A stretch of 64,000 bases of DNA from NCBI GenBank assembly GCA_020249775.1, contig JADCFA010000003.1, positions 62,001 through 126,000 of the forward strand. Reading direction: 5' to 3'. The position numbers and the translations under genes are program-made. This document shows, piece by piece, positions 1-9,011 of this stretch (the first letter of the stretch is position 1; every line of letters begins with the position of its first letter). The notes beneath the pieces are model-generated. The model made no database searches. It had not been told where the DNA came from and worked only from the letters and a program-made list of their open reading frames with translations. This DNA comes from Roseomonas sp. Its GTDB lineage: Bacteria; Pseudomonadota; Alphaproteobacteria; Acetobacterales; Acetobacteraceae.

Positions 1-80
1 TCAGCCACCACCAGCACCCTTATGGTAAATTGACAAGTTGTAATAAGGAGCGCTCGTGGTGATTTTGAGGCAGCGGGTGC

Positions 81-434
81 TTACGTCTTCAATAAGGCCG
101 CATAGCGCGCGGGATCAAAGCCGATCAGCAGCGTATCGCCCTTGGTCAACACCGGGCGCTTGATCATGCTCGGATTTGCAAGCATCAGCGCCACGGCACG
201 GGCCTCATCCAGCCCTTGCTTCTGATCTTCGGCCAATTTGCGGAAGGTGGTGCCGGCGCGGTTCAACAACGCCTCCCACCCCGCCTTGCGGACCCAGGCT
301 TGCAGCGTGACCGGGGTGATGCCGACGGTTTTATAGTCATGGAACTCATGCGTAACACCCTCAGCGTCGAGCCAAGCGCGCGCCTTTTTCATGGTGTCGC
401 AATTCTTGATACCATGAATGGTGACGCGCATCAT
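81..434 (-). CDS. ArsC/Spx-family reductase-like protein (YffB type)
   Basis: A 117-residue thioredoxin-fold protein of the ArsC/Spx/YffB group. The N-terminus reads as a beta strand followed by GIKNCDTMKKA, the family's single-cysteine redox loop (Cys about residue 12), and a late NPSMIKRPVL segment matches the conserved region with the cis-proline and the substrate-side Arg. Family members are small cytoplasmic thiol reductases or Spx-like regulators; real arsenate reductase activity is not implied because no ars genes are nearby. The length is normal for the family. It begins with two adjacent Met codons (ATGATG), so the start could be one codon later. The gene stands alone, with no operon partner visible. 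Confidence 0.85.
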   Translation of the reverse strand: MMRVTIHGIKNCDTMKKARAWLDAEGVTHEFHDYKTVGITPVTLQAWVRKAGWEALLNRAGTTFRKLAEDQKQGLDEARAVALMLANPSMIKRPVLTKGDTLLIGFDPARYAALLKT

Positions 435-593
435 TACCCTCTTTGGTCACGCCAAAAAGCCGAAAATAAGTCGGCACTTAAAGGCAACACATCTTCGCAA
501 CCGCCCCTGCCCTCTTGGCCATTCGTTTCACCCTGCGGGATCGGGGCCGTTACCAAACCGAAAATCTGGATGGGTAGCTATGGCGCGCTCCGC

Positions 594-845
594 TCAGCCA
601 GCCGCTGAGCCATTGCGCGGCGCGCGGTTGCGATTGGCCTTATTGGAGCTGCTGCTGCGATTCTGCCGATTGGCCTTCTGGCCCTGCGAAGCGCTTCTGT
701 TGCGCGTGGATTGGCTGCGCTGCGTGCTGCTGGCAGCGGCTTCCGTGCCATCCGCGGCACGGCGCGGCGCGGCTTCGGCCGGCGCCATGCTGGTGGCAAA
801 AACCAAGCCGCCAATGGCGGCCAGAAGCAAAAATCGTTTCATCAT
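594..845 (-). CDS. Small secreted basic, Ser/Asn/Arg-rich protein
   Basis: An 83-residue protein with a clear Sec signal peptide: MMKRF, a hydrophobic core and a likely cleavage site after APAEA near residue 25. The mature part is low complexity and dominated by Ser, Gln, Asn and Arg, with no cysteines, so it is probably disordered and positively charged. An AGGAAGG ribosome binding site lies about 8 nt before the first ATG. I do not recognise a family. A periplasmic or surface role such as nucleic-acid or polyanion binding is only a guess from the charge. The signal peptide and good RBS support a real gene. Confidence 0.6.
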   Translation of the reverse strand: MMKRFLLLAAIGGLVFATSMAPAEAAPRRAADGTEAAASSTQRSQSTRNRSASQGQKANRQNRSSSSNKANRNRAPRNGSAAG

Positions 846-986
846 GGGGTCAACCTTCCTGAGCGAATCGGGTTATTGTCTAGCATGATTTCTCCATGCC
901 CTGGCCATGCAAATCACGCTCAAAGGCTTTTCCGACAGCCACCCGCCCAAAGATGAAGTTTTTGTCATGCGCGAAAGGCCGCGCAA

Positions 987-1709
987 TCATTCACCGGATG
1001 CTTTGCCCTTGGCTTCTTCCGCGCTGCCAATCCCGCCATTGGCCTTGGACCATTGCACCGGGTCTTCCAGAAATTTCCGCACTTCCTTGAGCGCGCCTTC
1101 GCTGAAATAGGGGCGTTCCCGGCAGACCTCCAGCACATCCCACCAGGTGCAAAGATGGTGCAGGTTCAGCCCCATACCCTTCATGGTCTCAAAGGAACCG
1201 GGGAAAACACCGTAATAGAAAACCACGAAGGTATGATCACAAACAGCGCCCGCATCACGCAAAGCCGTGGCAAAACGGATTTTGGAGGCGCCATCGGTGG
1301 TCAAATCTTCCACCAGCAGCGTGCGCTGACCCACCGGCACCTCGCCTTCAATCAGCGCATTGCGCCCGAAACCCTTCGGCTTCTTCCGCACATAGGCCAT
1401 GGGCGCCAACATGCGATCCGCGATCCAGGCGCCGAAGGGAATCCCCGCCGTCTCCCCCCCAACCACCACATCAATCGATTCATAACCGACATGCCGGCCG
1501 ATCTTTTCCACACCCAAATCGCAAATCCGGTTGCGCGCCCGCGGGAAGGAGATGATCTTCCGGCAGTCAATATAAACGGGGCTCTTCCAACCGCTGGTAA
1601 AGGTGTAGGGCTCTTCCGGGCGGAAATTCACCGCCTTGATTTCAAGCAGGATGCGCGCGGTGGTGAGCGCCGCGTCGCGGTCCCAGTCGGAGGCATGAAG
1701 GGCGGGCAT
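987..1709 (-). CDS. pyrE: Orotate phosphoribosyltransferase
   Basis: Cytoplasmic enzyme of UMP biosynthesis that joins orotate and PRPP to give OMP. The 240-residue product has the [15 protein letters not shown] segment, the [12 protein letters not shown] loop and the PRPP-binding motif [14 protein letters not shown] typical of PyrE. The open frame extends about 860 nt further upstream, but that part is antisense to the next gene. I chose the ATG at 1709 because it opens the conserved domain and is preceded by AGAGGAG at good spacing. It is somewhat longer than the 213-residue E. coli enzyme because of a C-terminal extension, which is seen in other alphaproteobacteria. The gene is divergent from the ELM1-like gene, 54 bp away. 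Confidence 0.95.
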   Translation of the reverse strand: MPALHASDWDRDAALTTARILLEIKAVNFRPEEPYTFTSGWKSPVYIDCRKIISFPRARNRICDLGVEKIGRHVGYESIDVVVGGETAGIPFGAWIADRMLAPMAYVRKKPKGFGRNALIEGEVPVGQRTLLVEDLTTDGASKIRFATALRDAGAVCDHTFVVFYYGVFPGSFETMKGMGLNLHHLCTWWDVLEVCRERPYFSEGALKEVRKFLEDPVQWSKANGGIGSAEEAKGKASGE

Positions 1710-1763
1710 GGATAGGGCTCCTCTCTTTCCGGGCTTTGGTAATGCGGCGGGCGGGCGGCGTCC

Positions 1764-2708
1764 ATGACCCTGCCCGAGTCGCCCAGGATTTGGGTGCTGG
1801 CGGACCCGCGCGCTGGCACGGCAGCGCAGGCCTTGGGCATTGCCGAACGGCTGGGTGAACCCTTCCGCCGCATGGATTTGGCCTGGGGCGCGCTGGCGCG
1901 GCTGCCTTTGCCTTTCCCTAGCCTGACGGGCCTTTCGCCCGAAGCCCGCGCCGCTTTCGCGCCCCCCTGGCCGGCATTGGTGATATCGGCGGGGCGGCGC
2001 AGCGCGCCTGTAGCGCTCTGGTTGAAGCAAAAAGGCGCGCGGCTGGTGCATTGCATGCGCCCCGGCTTTGGCGCGGCGCGCTTCGATCTGTTGGTGATTG
2101 GCCGGCATGATCCACCCAAGCCCGCGCCGAATATCCTGCCCATTCTGGGCGCGGCGCATCGCATGTCTCCCGAAAGGCTTTCGGGGGCGCGGGCGGAATT
2201 CGCCGCCCTTGCCGCGCTGCCTTCCCCGCGCGTGGCGCTGCTGATGGGCGGCCCGCCGCGCGCCGAGGGGATGGACCCAAGCGTGGCCGGTGCCATTACC
2301 GCCAAGGTGGCGGGCTTTGCGGGCAGCGTGCTGGCCACCGCATCGCGGCGCACTGGCAGCCCAGCGGAAGAAGCCATGGCGGCGGCGCTGGCTGGGCATC
2401 CGCATAAGCTGTTTCGCTGGGGCGATGCGCCGCCCAACCCCTATGCCGGCTTCCTCGCCTGGGCGGATCAGGTCGTGGTAACGGGGGATTCGGTTTCCAT
2501 GCTCTCGGAAGCACTGGCGACCAGTGGGCCGGTTTTCATCGCCGATCCCGGCGGGCTGGGGCCGCGCCACCAGCGATTGGCGCGAAGCCTGATTGCGGCC
2601 GGCCAGGCGCGGGATTTGGCCGCTGCGCCCGCGCCCTTTGTGCGCGCGCCGCTTGATGAAAGCGGGCGCATCGCCGCCGAAATCAAGCGGCGCGGCATGC
2701 TGGGCTGA
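1764..2708 (+). CDS. Mitochondrial fission ELM1-like protein (DUF1022)
   Basis: A 314-residue protein resembling the ELM1/DUF1022 family. It opens with [19 protein letters not shown] and contains [11 protein letters not shown] and [10 protein letters not shown], with a C-terminal half ([22 protein letters not shown]) that looks like a GT-B glycosyltransferase nucleotide-sugar fold. In plants ELM1 acts in mitochondrial fission. The bacterial proteins have no established reaction but probably bind a nucleotide sugar. The gene is divergent from pyrE. It is followed after 48 bp by the glutamate-synthase-like gene on the same strand, so co-transcription is possible. Confidence 0.8.
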   Translation: MTLPESPRIWVLADPRAGTAAQALGIAERLGEPFRRMDLAWGALARLPLPFPSLTGLSPEARAAFAPPWPALVISAGRRSAPVALWLKQKGARLVHCMRPGFGAARFDLLVIGRHDPPKPAPNILPILGAAHRMSPERLSGARAEFAALAALPSPRVALLMGGPPRAEGMDPSVAGAITAKVAGFAGSVLATASRRTGSPAEEAMAAALAGHPHKLFRWGDAPPNPYAGFLAWADQVVVTGDSVSMLSEALATSGPVFIADPGGLGPRHQRLARSLIAAGQARDLAAAPAPFVRAPLDESGRIAAEIKRRGMLG

Positions 2709-2756
2709 CGCCGGCGCAATCCGGTCTATGCTGCGGGCGACACGAAAGGTGCCGCC

Positions 2757-4382
2757 ATGACCCGCAGCCTGAGCCTTGCCTTTTCACCGCGCTTCATCTG
2801 TCTGAGCCTGGCCTTGCTGGCCACGCTGCTGCTTGGCTTGGCGCTGCTGATCGCCCCTGGTTTCTGGACCGGCTTAGGCTTCGTGCTGGCAACCGCCCTC
2901 AGCGTGCTTGGGCTCCGCGATCTGTTCCACCCAACCCATGCCATTCTGCGCAATTACCCAATCGCGGGGCGGCTTCGCTTCCTCATGGAAGAACTCCGCC
3001 CCGAAATGCGGCAATATTTCTTCGAAGATGAAAAGCACGGCACGCCCTTCAGCCGTGACAAGCGCGCCATTGTTTATCAACGCGCCAAACGGCAATTGGA
3101 TAAGCGGCCCTTCGGCACGCAATATGATGTCTATGAAACGGGCTTTGAGTGGTTGCAGCATTCGCTGGCCGCCCGCGCACCAGCCAAGGATTTGCCGCGC
3201 ATCCTGATTGGCGGGCCGGCCTGCATACGGCCTTATTCCGCTTCCATATTGAATATCTCAGCCATGAGTTTCGGATCATTATCCGCCAATGCCATTCGCG
3301 CGCTCAATCAAGGTGCCAAGCGCGGCGGCTTTGCGCATGATACGGGCGAAGGCGGGCTCAGCCCCTATCACCGCGAAGCAGCCGGCGATCTGATTTGGGA
3401 AATCGGTTCCGGCTATTTCAGCGCGCGCAACCCTGATGGTAGTTTTTCGCCGGAGCACTTTGCCGAAGTCGCGGCACTTGATCAGGTGAAAATGGTGGAG
3501 TTGAAGCTCAGCCAGGGTGCCAAGCCCGGCCATGGCGGCGTGCTACCCGCCGCCAAGGTCAGTGCGGAAATCGCCGCCACGCGGGGTGTGCCGATGGGGC
3601 AGGATTGCGTTTCTCCGCCTGCCCATAAGGCTTTTTCAACACCTGTTGAAATGATGCGTTTCATTGCGGAGATGCGCCGCCTGTCGGGCGGCAAGCCTGC
3701 CGGCTTCAAGCTCTGTATCGGTCATGCTTGGGAATTCCTCGCCATTTGCAAGGCCATGATCGAAACGGGCATTGCGCCCGATTTCATCGTGATTGATGGC
3801 GCGGAAGGCGGCACGGGCGCCGCACCCTTGGAATTCATGGATCATGTCGGCATGCCGCTGAGGGAAGGGCTAAGCTTCGCCCATAACGCGCTGATCGGCA
3901 TTGGGTTGCGAGATCAGATCAGGCTCGGCGCCAGCGGCAAGATCGCGAGCGCCTTTGACGTGGCGCGCGCGCTCGCTCTCGGTGCTGATTGGTGCAATGC
4001 CGCGCGGGGCTTCATGTTCGCCATTGGCTGCATTCAATCGCTTTCCTGCCATACGGATCACTGCCCAACAGGTGTGGCAACGCAGGACCCCGCGCGCCAA
4101 CGCGCGCTGCGCGTGCCGGATAAGGCGCCGCGCGTGCATCAATTCCATGCCGCCACCCTGGAAGCGCTGAATGAATTGGTCGCCGCTGCCGGGCTTTCGC
4201 ATCCATCCGAATTGCGCGCGGAACATTTCAGCCGGCGCCTTTCGCCAAGCATCGTGAAAAACTTTGCCGAGCTTTACCCGCCGCTCACGCCCGGCGCCTT
4301 GCTGGCCGGCACGGATGATCCGCGCTTTGCCGAAGCCTGGGCGATGGCAGATGCGCATAGCTTCGCCCCGCGCCGCGCGTGA
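2757..4382 (+). CDS. Membrane-anchored FMN-binding glutamate synthase family protein
   Basis: A 541-residue protein built on the FMN barrel domain of GltB. Two hydrophobic segments (about residues 12-34 and 36-53) anchor it in the membrane and are not part of classical GltB. The barrel shows [37 protein letters not shown] and [14 protein letters not shown]. Near residue 425 lies a Cys-x5-Cys-x4-Cys pattern ([12 protein letters not shown]), matching the 3Fe-4S ligands of glutamate synthase. There is no glutaminase domain, so the ammonia source and true substrate are unknown. The GTG start of the YkvA-like gene overlaps its stop by 4 nt, indicating translational coupling. Confidence 0.88.
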   Translation: MTRSLSLAFSPRFICLSLALLATLLLGLALLIAPGFWTGLGFVLATALSVLGLRDLFHPTHAILRNYPIAGRLRFLMEELRPEMRQYFFEDEKHGTPFSRDKRAIVYQRAKRQLDKRPFGTQYDVYETGFEWLQHSLAARAPAKDLPRILIGGPACIRPYSASILNISAMSFGSLSANAIRALNQGAKRGGFAHDTGEGGLSPYHREAAGDLIWEIGSGYFSARNPDGSFSPEHFAEVAALDQVKMVELKLSQGAKPGHGGVLPAAKVSAEIAATRGVPMGQDCVSPPAHKAFSTPVEMMRFIAEMRRLSGGKPAGFKLCIGHAWEFLAICKAMIETGIAPDFIVIDGAEGGTGAAPLEFMDHVGMPLREGLSFAHNALIGIGLRDQIRLGASGKIASAFDVARALALGADWCNAARGFMFAIGCIQSLSCHTDHCPTGVATQDPARQRALRVPDKAPRVHQFHAATLEALNELVAAAGLSHPSELRAEHFSRRLSPSIVKNFAELYPPLTPGALLAGTDDPRFAEAWAMADAHSFAPRRA

Positions 4383-4759
4383 TCGCCCTCTGGCAACGCT
4401 TGCGCCTTTGGGCGCGTTTGGTGCTGCGCGATGGCTTGGCGCTGTATATCGCCGCACGCGATCCGCGCACGCCGTGGTTTGCCAAGCTGCTCGCACTTCT
4501 CGTCGCGGCCTATGCGCTTTCCCCGATTGACCTGATCCCCGATGCCATCCCGGTGCTTGGCCTGCTGGATGAGGTGATCCTGCTGCCCATTGCCATTGCG
4601 CTGATCGCACGGCTGATCCCGGCGGAGGTCATGGCCGATAGCCGCGCCGCGGCGCAGCGCATGGTGGAAAAGCCGCGCAGCAAGGTGGGTGCGGCCATTA
4701 TCATCGGTGCTTGGGTCTTGGGGCTTGGGATTCTCCTTTGGTGGGTCTTCACGCGGTAA
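4379..4759 (+). CDS. YkvA family membrane protein (DUF1232)
   Basis: A 126-residue protein with the DUF1232 signature around residues 30-65 (PWFAKLLALLVAAYALSPID, then a stretch on through LIPD and PVLG) and a second hydrophobic segment at the C-terminus. The family is small, membrane-associated and of unknown function. The start is GTG, overlapping the stop of the upstream glutamate-synthase-like gene (GTGA). The two proteins may therefore be made in fixed ratio, and the upstream protein is itself membrane-anchored, so a shared membrane complex is possible but unproven. Confidence 0.85.
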   Translation: MIALWQRLRLWARLVLRDGLALYIAARDPRTPWFAKLLALLVAAYALSPIDLIPDAIPVLGLLDEVILLPIAIALIARLIPAEVMADSRAAAQRMVEKPRSKVGAAIIIGAWVLGLGILLWWVFTR

Positions 4760-4807
4760 GCTGGTGCGGATTAGGCTTCCTGCTGCAACCAACAAGGGAG
4801 AAAAACC

Positions 4808-5221
4808 ATGGCCAAATCCGCACTCTGGAAAAAGGGCGATGCGGTGCGCACGCGCCTGATGGGTGAAGCCGCCGTCAAGACCATGGCCAAGGGCGTTTAT
4901 AACGACCCCATCATGGACAAATTCGGCGATTACGCGCGCGAAGCCGTCTTTGGCATGCTCTGGTCCCGCCCGGGACTTGATCTCAAGACAAGGGCGCTGA
5001 TTTGCGTGATTTCCGATACCGCCACCCATGCCTGGCCGGAGCTTGCCATTCATCTTCGCATGGCGCGGCGCATGGGCTGGACCGAGGATGAACTTGCCGA
5101 AGCGCTGATGCATCTCTCCGGCTATATCGGCCTGCCCTCAGTGCGGGAGGCGCTGATCCTCGCCAAGGATGTCTTCACTGATATGCGCGCCGAACCTGAA
5201 GGCGGGCTGGCCGGCGCCTGA
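4808..5221 (+). CDS. Carboxymuconolactone decarboxylase family protein
   Basis: A 137-residue helical protein of the CMD family. It carries the DLKTRALICVISDTATHAWP and ELAIHLRMARRMGWT segments that form the family's core helices, and a C-terminal GYIGLPSVREAL. It lacks the CxxC of AhpD-type peroxidase members, so it is nearer the gamma-carboxymuconolactone decarboxylase branch, although no protocatechuate genes are nearby and the substrate cannot be named. An AAGGGAGAAAAACC ribosome binding site precedes the ATG. The next gene, a gamma-glutamyltransferase, follows 84 bp downstream. Confidence 0.88.
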   Translation: MAKSALWKKGDAVRTRLMGEAAVKTMAKGVYNDPIMDKFGDYAREAVFGMLWSRPGLDLKTRALICVISDTATHAWPELAIHLRMARRMGWTEDELAEALMHLSGYIGLPSVREALILAKDVFTDMRAEPEGGLAGA

Positions 5222-5305
5222 GCTTTGTCTTTTTGACCATTTAGCCTAGAAACGGCGCGGGCGGTGTTGAACCCCGCCCGACCGAGAAACGGAACAAAAC
5301 CGCCC

Positions 5306-7144
5306 ATGTCCCATGCAAACCTTGCCTCGATCGGCTTTCCGGCGAAGGAGGGGGCGCGTGGTTTCACGACGCGCCCGGAAATCAGCGGCACCTTTGGCGC
5401 GGTGGCCTCCACCCATTGGATCGCGTCCCAGGTCGGCATGGCGGTGCTTGAACGCGGCGGCAATGCTTTTGATGCGGCAGCCGCCGCCGGCTTCACGCTG
5501 CAAATCGTGGAACCGCATTTGAACGGCCCCGGCGGCGATTGCCCCATTCTGCTGCATAGCGCGCGCACCGGCCAGCAGCAGGCGATTTGCGGCCAAGGCA
5601 CCGCGCCTGCCGGCTTGAATGTCGCGCTGATGAAAAGCCTGGGCCATGAGATCATGCCCGGCACCGGCATGCTGGCGGCCCCCATCCCCGGCGCCTTTGA
5701 CGCCTGGATGCTGATGCTGCGTGATCACGGCACCTGGAAGCCGCGCGATATTCTGGCCTATGCCATTGGCTATGCGCGGCATGGCGCGCCCATGGTGCCG
5801 CGCGTGCGCGCCACGATTGATTCGGTGCGCCCCTTGTTTGAGGCGGAATGGAAAACCTCCGCGGCGCTTTGGCTGCGGGGTGGCGGGCCAGCGCCCGGCG
5901 GGCTTTATGCCAATCCGACACTCGCAGAAACCTATGAACGCGTGGTGCGCGAAGCGGAAGCCGCGGGCAGCGATCGTGTCGCGCAAATCGAAGCCGCGCG
6001 GCGGGCCTGGTATCGCGGTTTTGTGGCGGAAGCGATTGATCGCTTCTGCCGCACGACAGAGGCGATGGATACATCCGGGCGCCGCCACCGCGCCGTGCTG
6101 AATGGCCAGGATTTGGCTGGCTGGTCCGCAACCATCGAAGAACCGCTCGGCTTGGATTACCACGGCCATCGCGTGCTGAAATGCGGCCCCTGGAGCCAAG
6201 GCCCCGCCATGCTGCAAACCCTGGCCTTGATCGCGGGCGATAATATTGCGGCCATGGACCCGCTGGGCGCGGATTTCATCCATCTGGTGACAGAGGCGAT
6301 GAAGCTTGCCTTCGCGGATCGTGAAGCCTTTTATGGCGATCCGAATTTTGTTGATGTGCCGATGGCAACCCTGTTGTCGCCCGCCTATAACGCCGCGCGT
6401 CATGCGCTGATTAACGCTGCCGCCAGCATGGAATTCCGCCCCGGTTCGCCGGATGGCCGCGCCCCGCGCACCGATTATGCCGCTGCCATTCGCCGCGCGC
6501 AGGAAATGGCCGCCGCCGCCGGTAGTGGTGAACCAACGGTCTCTCGTCTTGGTGCCGCCGGCGGCGATACCTGCCATGTGGATGTGATTGACGCGGTAGG
6601 GAATATGGTGAGCGCGACACCATCGGCCGGCTGGCTGCAATCCTCACCCGCCATTCCAGAGCTTGGCTTCTGCCTTGGCACGCGCTGCCAGATGTTCTGG
6701 CTGGATGAGACGCTGCCTAATGGCCTGCAACCCGGCAAGCGCCCGCGCACCACGCTTTCACCCGCGCTGGTGTTGCGCGATGGCAGGCCCTGGATGAGCT
6801 TTGGCACACCAGGCGGCGAACAGCAGGATCAATGGCAGCCCATCATGCTGCTGCGCATGCTGCATCACGGCATGAATATCCAGGAAGCGATTGACGCACC
6901 TTCCTTCCATTCGGAACATTGGATCAGCAGCTTTTGGCCGCGTGGCGCCAAGCCGGGTAAGCTTGTGATTGAAGGGCGCTATGCGCCGGAAGTGCTGACG
7001 GCGCTTAAGGCGCGTGGCCATCAGGCGGAAGCGGGCGGCGATTGGTCCGAAGGGCGGCTGACAGGGGCGCGGCTTGAAGCCGATGGCACCATCCGCGCCG
7101 GGGCCAATCCGCGCGGCATGCAGGGTTACGCGGTGGGACGGTGA
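5306..7144 (+). CDS. Gamma-glutamyltransferase family protein
   Basis: A 612-residue Ntn-hydrolase of the gamma-glutamyltransferase family. The N-terminal part has [20 protein letters not shown] and [12 protein letters not shown]. The self-cleavage region reads [20 protein letters not shown], so the likely nucleophile is Thr at about residue 422. No signal peptide is visible, which fits the cytoplasmic or cephalosporin-acylase-like branch rather than secreted GGT. An in-frame GTG 42 nt upstream exists, but the ATG at 5306 has GAGAAACGGAA about 8 nt before it. Its stop overlaps the ATG of the UDP-glucuronate decarboxylase gene (TGATG), although the two functions look unrelated. Confidence 0.9.
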   Translation: MSHANLASIGFPAKEGARGFTTRPEISGTFGAVASTHWIASQVGMAVLERGGNAFDAAAAAGFTLQIVEPHLNGPGGDCPILLHSARTGQQQAICGQGTAPAGLNVALMKSLGHEIMPGTGMLAAPIPGAFDAWMLMLRDHGTWKPRDILAYAIGYARHGAPMVPRVRATIDSVRPLFEAEWKTSAALWLRGGGPAPGGLYANPTLAETYERVVREAEAAGSDRVAQIEAARRAWYRGFVAEAIDRFCRTTEAMDTSGRRHRAVLNGQDLAGWSATIEEPLGLDYHGHRVLKCGPWSQGPAMLQTLALIAGDNIAAMDPLGADFIHLVTEAMKLAFADREAFYGDPNFVDVPMATLLSPAYNAARHALINAAASMEFRPGSPDGRAPRTDYAAAIRRAQEMAAAAGSGEPTVSRLGAAGGDTCHVDVIDAVGNMVSATPSAGWLQSSPAIPELGFCLGTRCQMFWLDETLPNGLQPGKRPRTTLSPALVLRDGRPWMSFGTPGGEQQDQWQPIMLLRMLHHGMNIQEAIDAPSFHSEHWISSFWPRGAKPGKLVIEGRYAPEVLTALKARGHQAEAGGDWSEGRLTGARLEADGTIRAGANPRGMQGYAVGR

Positions 7145-8130
7145 TGGAAAAATCCGGCGAGGAAAAACGCGAATACCATGCGCGCAAGCGCATCCTGGTC
7201 ACGGGCGGCGCGGGCTTTGTTGGCAGCCACTTATGCGATGCGCTATTGGAAGCAGGGCATGAGGTTCTCTGCGCCGATAATTTCTTCACCGGCAACAAGG
7301 CCAATATCGAAAGCCTGCTGGATCACCCCTATTTCGAATTGATCCGTCATGATGTGACCTTCCCGCTTTATGTGGAAGTAGATGAGATCTACAATCTCGC
7401 CTGCCCGGCATCGCCCATCCATTACCAGCATGACCCGGTGCAGACGCTGAAGACCAGCGTGCATGGCGCGATCAATATGCTCGGCCTCGCCAAGCGCCTG
7501 AAAGCGCGCATCCTGCAAGCTTCCACCAGTGAGGTTTATGGCGACCCGAATGTGCACCCGCAACCTGAGGAATATTGGGGCAATGTGAACCCAATCGGGC
7601 CGCGTTCCTGCTACGATGAAGGCAAGCGCTGCGCGGAGACTCTGTTCTTCGATTATCACCGCCAATTCCGCCTGCCGATCAAGGTGGCGCGCATCTTCAA
7701 CACCTATGGCCCGCGCATGCACCCGAATGATGGGCGCGTGGTGTCCAACTTCATTGTCCAGGCCTTGCGCGGTGATCCCATCACGATCTATGGCGATGGC
7801 AAGCAGACACGTTCCTTCTGTTTTGTGTCAGACCTTGTGGAGGGTCTTCGCCGGCTGATGGATTTACCAGAAGATGTCACGGGGCCGATCAACCTTGGCA
7901 ATCCGGGCGAATTCACCATGATCGAATTGGCCGAAGCGGTGATCCGGCTGACCGGTTCTGCTTCGCCCATGGTTTTTCGCCCTGCCCCGGTTGATGACCC
8001 GCGCCAGCGCCAGCCTGATATCACCAAGGCGCGCACCAAGCTTGGCTGGGCACCGACCGTACCACTGGAACAGGGCTTGGTGCATACCATCGCCTATTTC
8101 GACAATCTTCTTTCAAAAGGGCCTGCCTGA
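7144..8130 (+). CDS. UDP-glucuronate decarboxylase (UDP-xylose synthase), SDR family
   Basis: A 328-residue extended short-chain dehydrogenase that converts UDP-glucuronate to UDP-xylose. It shows the NAD-binding [15 protein letters not shown], then [13 protein letters not shown], the catalytic Ser region ([10 protein letters not shown]) and [11 protein letters not shown] (Tyr-x3-Lys). The [10 protein letters not shown] and [14 protein letters not shown] segments are characteristic of UXS enzymes rather than of GalE or RfbB. About 20 non-conserved residues precede the Rossmann motif. The start overlaps the upstream stop (TGATG; GTG at 7141 is also possible). The following gene starts 2 nt after its stop, so they are very likely co-translated. 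Confidence 0.93.
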   Translation: MEKSGEEKREYHARKRILVTGGAGFVGSHLCDALLEAGHEVLCADNFFTGNKANIESLLDHPYFELIRHDVTFPLYVEVDEIYNLACPASPIHYQHDPVQTLKTSVHGAINMLGLAKRLKARILQASTSEVYGDPNVHPQPEEYWGNVNPIGPRSCYDEGKRCAETLFFDYHRQFRLPIKVARIFNTYGPRMHPNDGRVVSNFIVQALRGDPITIYGDGKQTRSFCFVSDLVEGLRRLMDLPEDVTGPINLGNPGEFTMIELAEAVIRLTGSASPMVFRPAPVDDPRQRQPDITKARTKLGWAPTVPLEQGLVHTIAYFDNLLSKGPA

Positions 8131-8132
8131 GC

Positions 8133-9011
8133 ATGCGCATCCTTCTTGCCATCGCGCATTATTTTCGTGCGGAGGAAGGATCAACCCACAGCTCGACAGA
8201 CGCGCATCGGCGTGATCAACGCGCACAGGCAATCCGCAGCGTGATTGACGCTTGGCGCGGCCATTACGGGCCGGTCTACGGCATCAATGTCTGGCACAAG
8301 AAATTCGAGCCCATGGCCGGGGTGGCGGATCAACTTGACATCATTGTGCTGGTGAATGGCGAGAATCATTTGCTTGATTCGGATTACTGCCGTTCGCGTG
8401 GTGTGCGGCTTTATGATGCGAAGCTGGATAATCCGCGCATGCTGGGCTTTTCGGCGCATAAGCTTTTTGCCGATGCGCGCAACATCTATGATGTCTTCGC
8501 CTTTTCTGAAGATGACCTCCGCCCCACTGGCGGTGATATGATCCCGCGCATCCTGGCCTTTCAGGATGATTTTGGCTGGCGGCGCGTATTGTTTCCCAAT
8601 CGCTTTGAATGGAACCCACGCGGCCCCGCACTGAAGACTTATATTGATGGCATGTTGCGCCCGGGGTTGCTCGCCCCCTTTGAAACCGCCTTGCCGGATG
8701 AACGCTTCCTGAAAACCCGCCAAGGCGGAAGGCCGCTCACCTTCCAGCGCGCGACCAATCCGCATTGCGGCTTTTTCGCTCTCACCGCCGAGCAATTGGC
8801 GCATTGGATGGCACAGCCGCAATTTGGCGATCAGGATTGCAGCTTCATCTCACCGCTTGAAAGTGCCGCGACCCTCGGCATTCTGAAAACCTTCCCGATC
8901 TACAAGACCTTTGGCCGCGATATGGGCTGGCTTGAGATCGAACATTTGGATACGCGTTTTTCCGGCATGAATCTGCCAGGGCGCAGGCCCGCCGCGCCCC
9001 AGCAAAATTGA
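8133..9011 (+). CDS. Unassigned protein downstream of UDP-xylose synthase, possibly glycosyltransferase-like
   Basis: A 292-residue soluble protein that I do not recognise. It starts MRILLAIAHYFRAEEGSTHS and has no signal peptide or membrane segment. Features that suggest a GT-A glycosyltransferase are an acidic SEDDLRPTGGD stretch near residue 127, which could bind a metal-nucleotide sugar, an alternating strand/helix pattern before it (DIIVLVNGENHLLDSDY), and NPHCGFFALT followed by FGDQDCSF towards the C-terminus. Its start lies 2 nt after the UDP-xylose synthase stop, so a xylosyltransferase or other user of UDP-xylose is a reasonable inference. It ends one base before the convergent TPP-enzyme gene. 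Confidence 0.75.
   Translation: MRILLAIAHYFRAEEGSTHSSTDAHRRDQRAQAIRSVIDAWRGHYGPVYGINVWHKKFEPMAGVADQLDIIVLVNGENHLLDSDYCRSRGVRLYDAKLDNPRMLGFSAHKLFADARNIYDVFAFSEDDLRPTGGDMIPRILAFQDDFGWRRVLFPNRFEWNPRGPALKTYIDGMLRPGLLAPFETALPDERFLKTRQGGRPLTFQRATNPHCGFFALTAEQLAHWMAQPQFGDQDCSFISPLESAATLGILKTFPIYKTFGRDMGWLEIEHLDTRFSGMNLPGRRPAAPQQN

Noticed and set aside
1-80. Possible gene end at the left edge
   Set aside because: Eighty bases without a readable protein pattern or hairpin; nothing can be supported.
81-434. Arsenate reductase ArsC
   Set aside because: Only the fold and one Cys are supported; no ars genes nearby and the sequence is closer to YffB/Spx-type members.
1710-2570. Upstream extension of pyrE
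   Set aside because: It is antisense to the ELM1-like gene and is not similar to PyrE; the start at 1709 has a good ribosome binding site.
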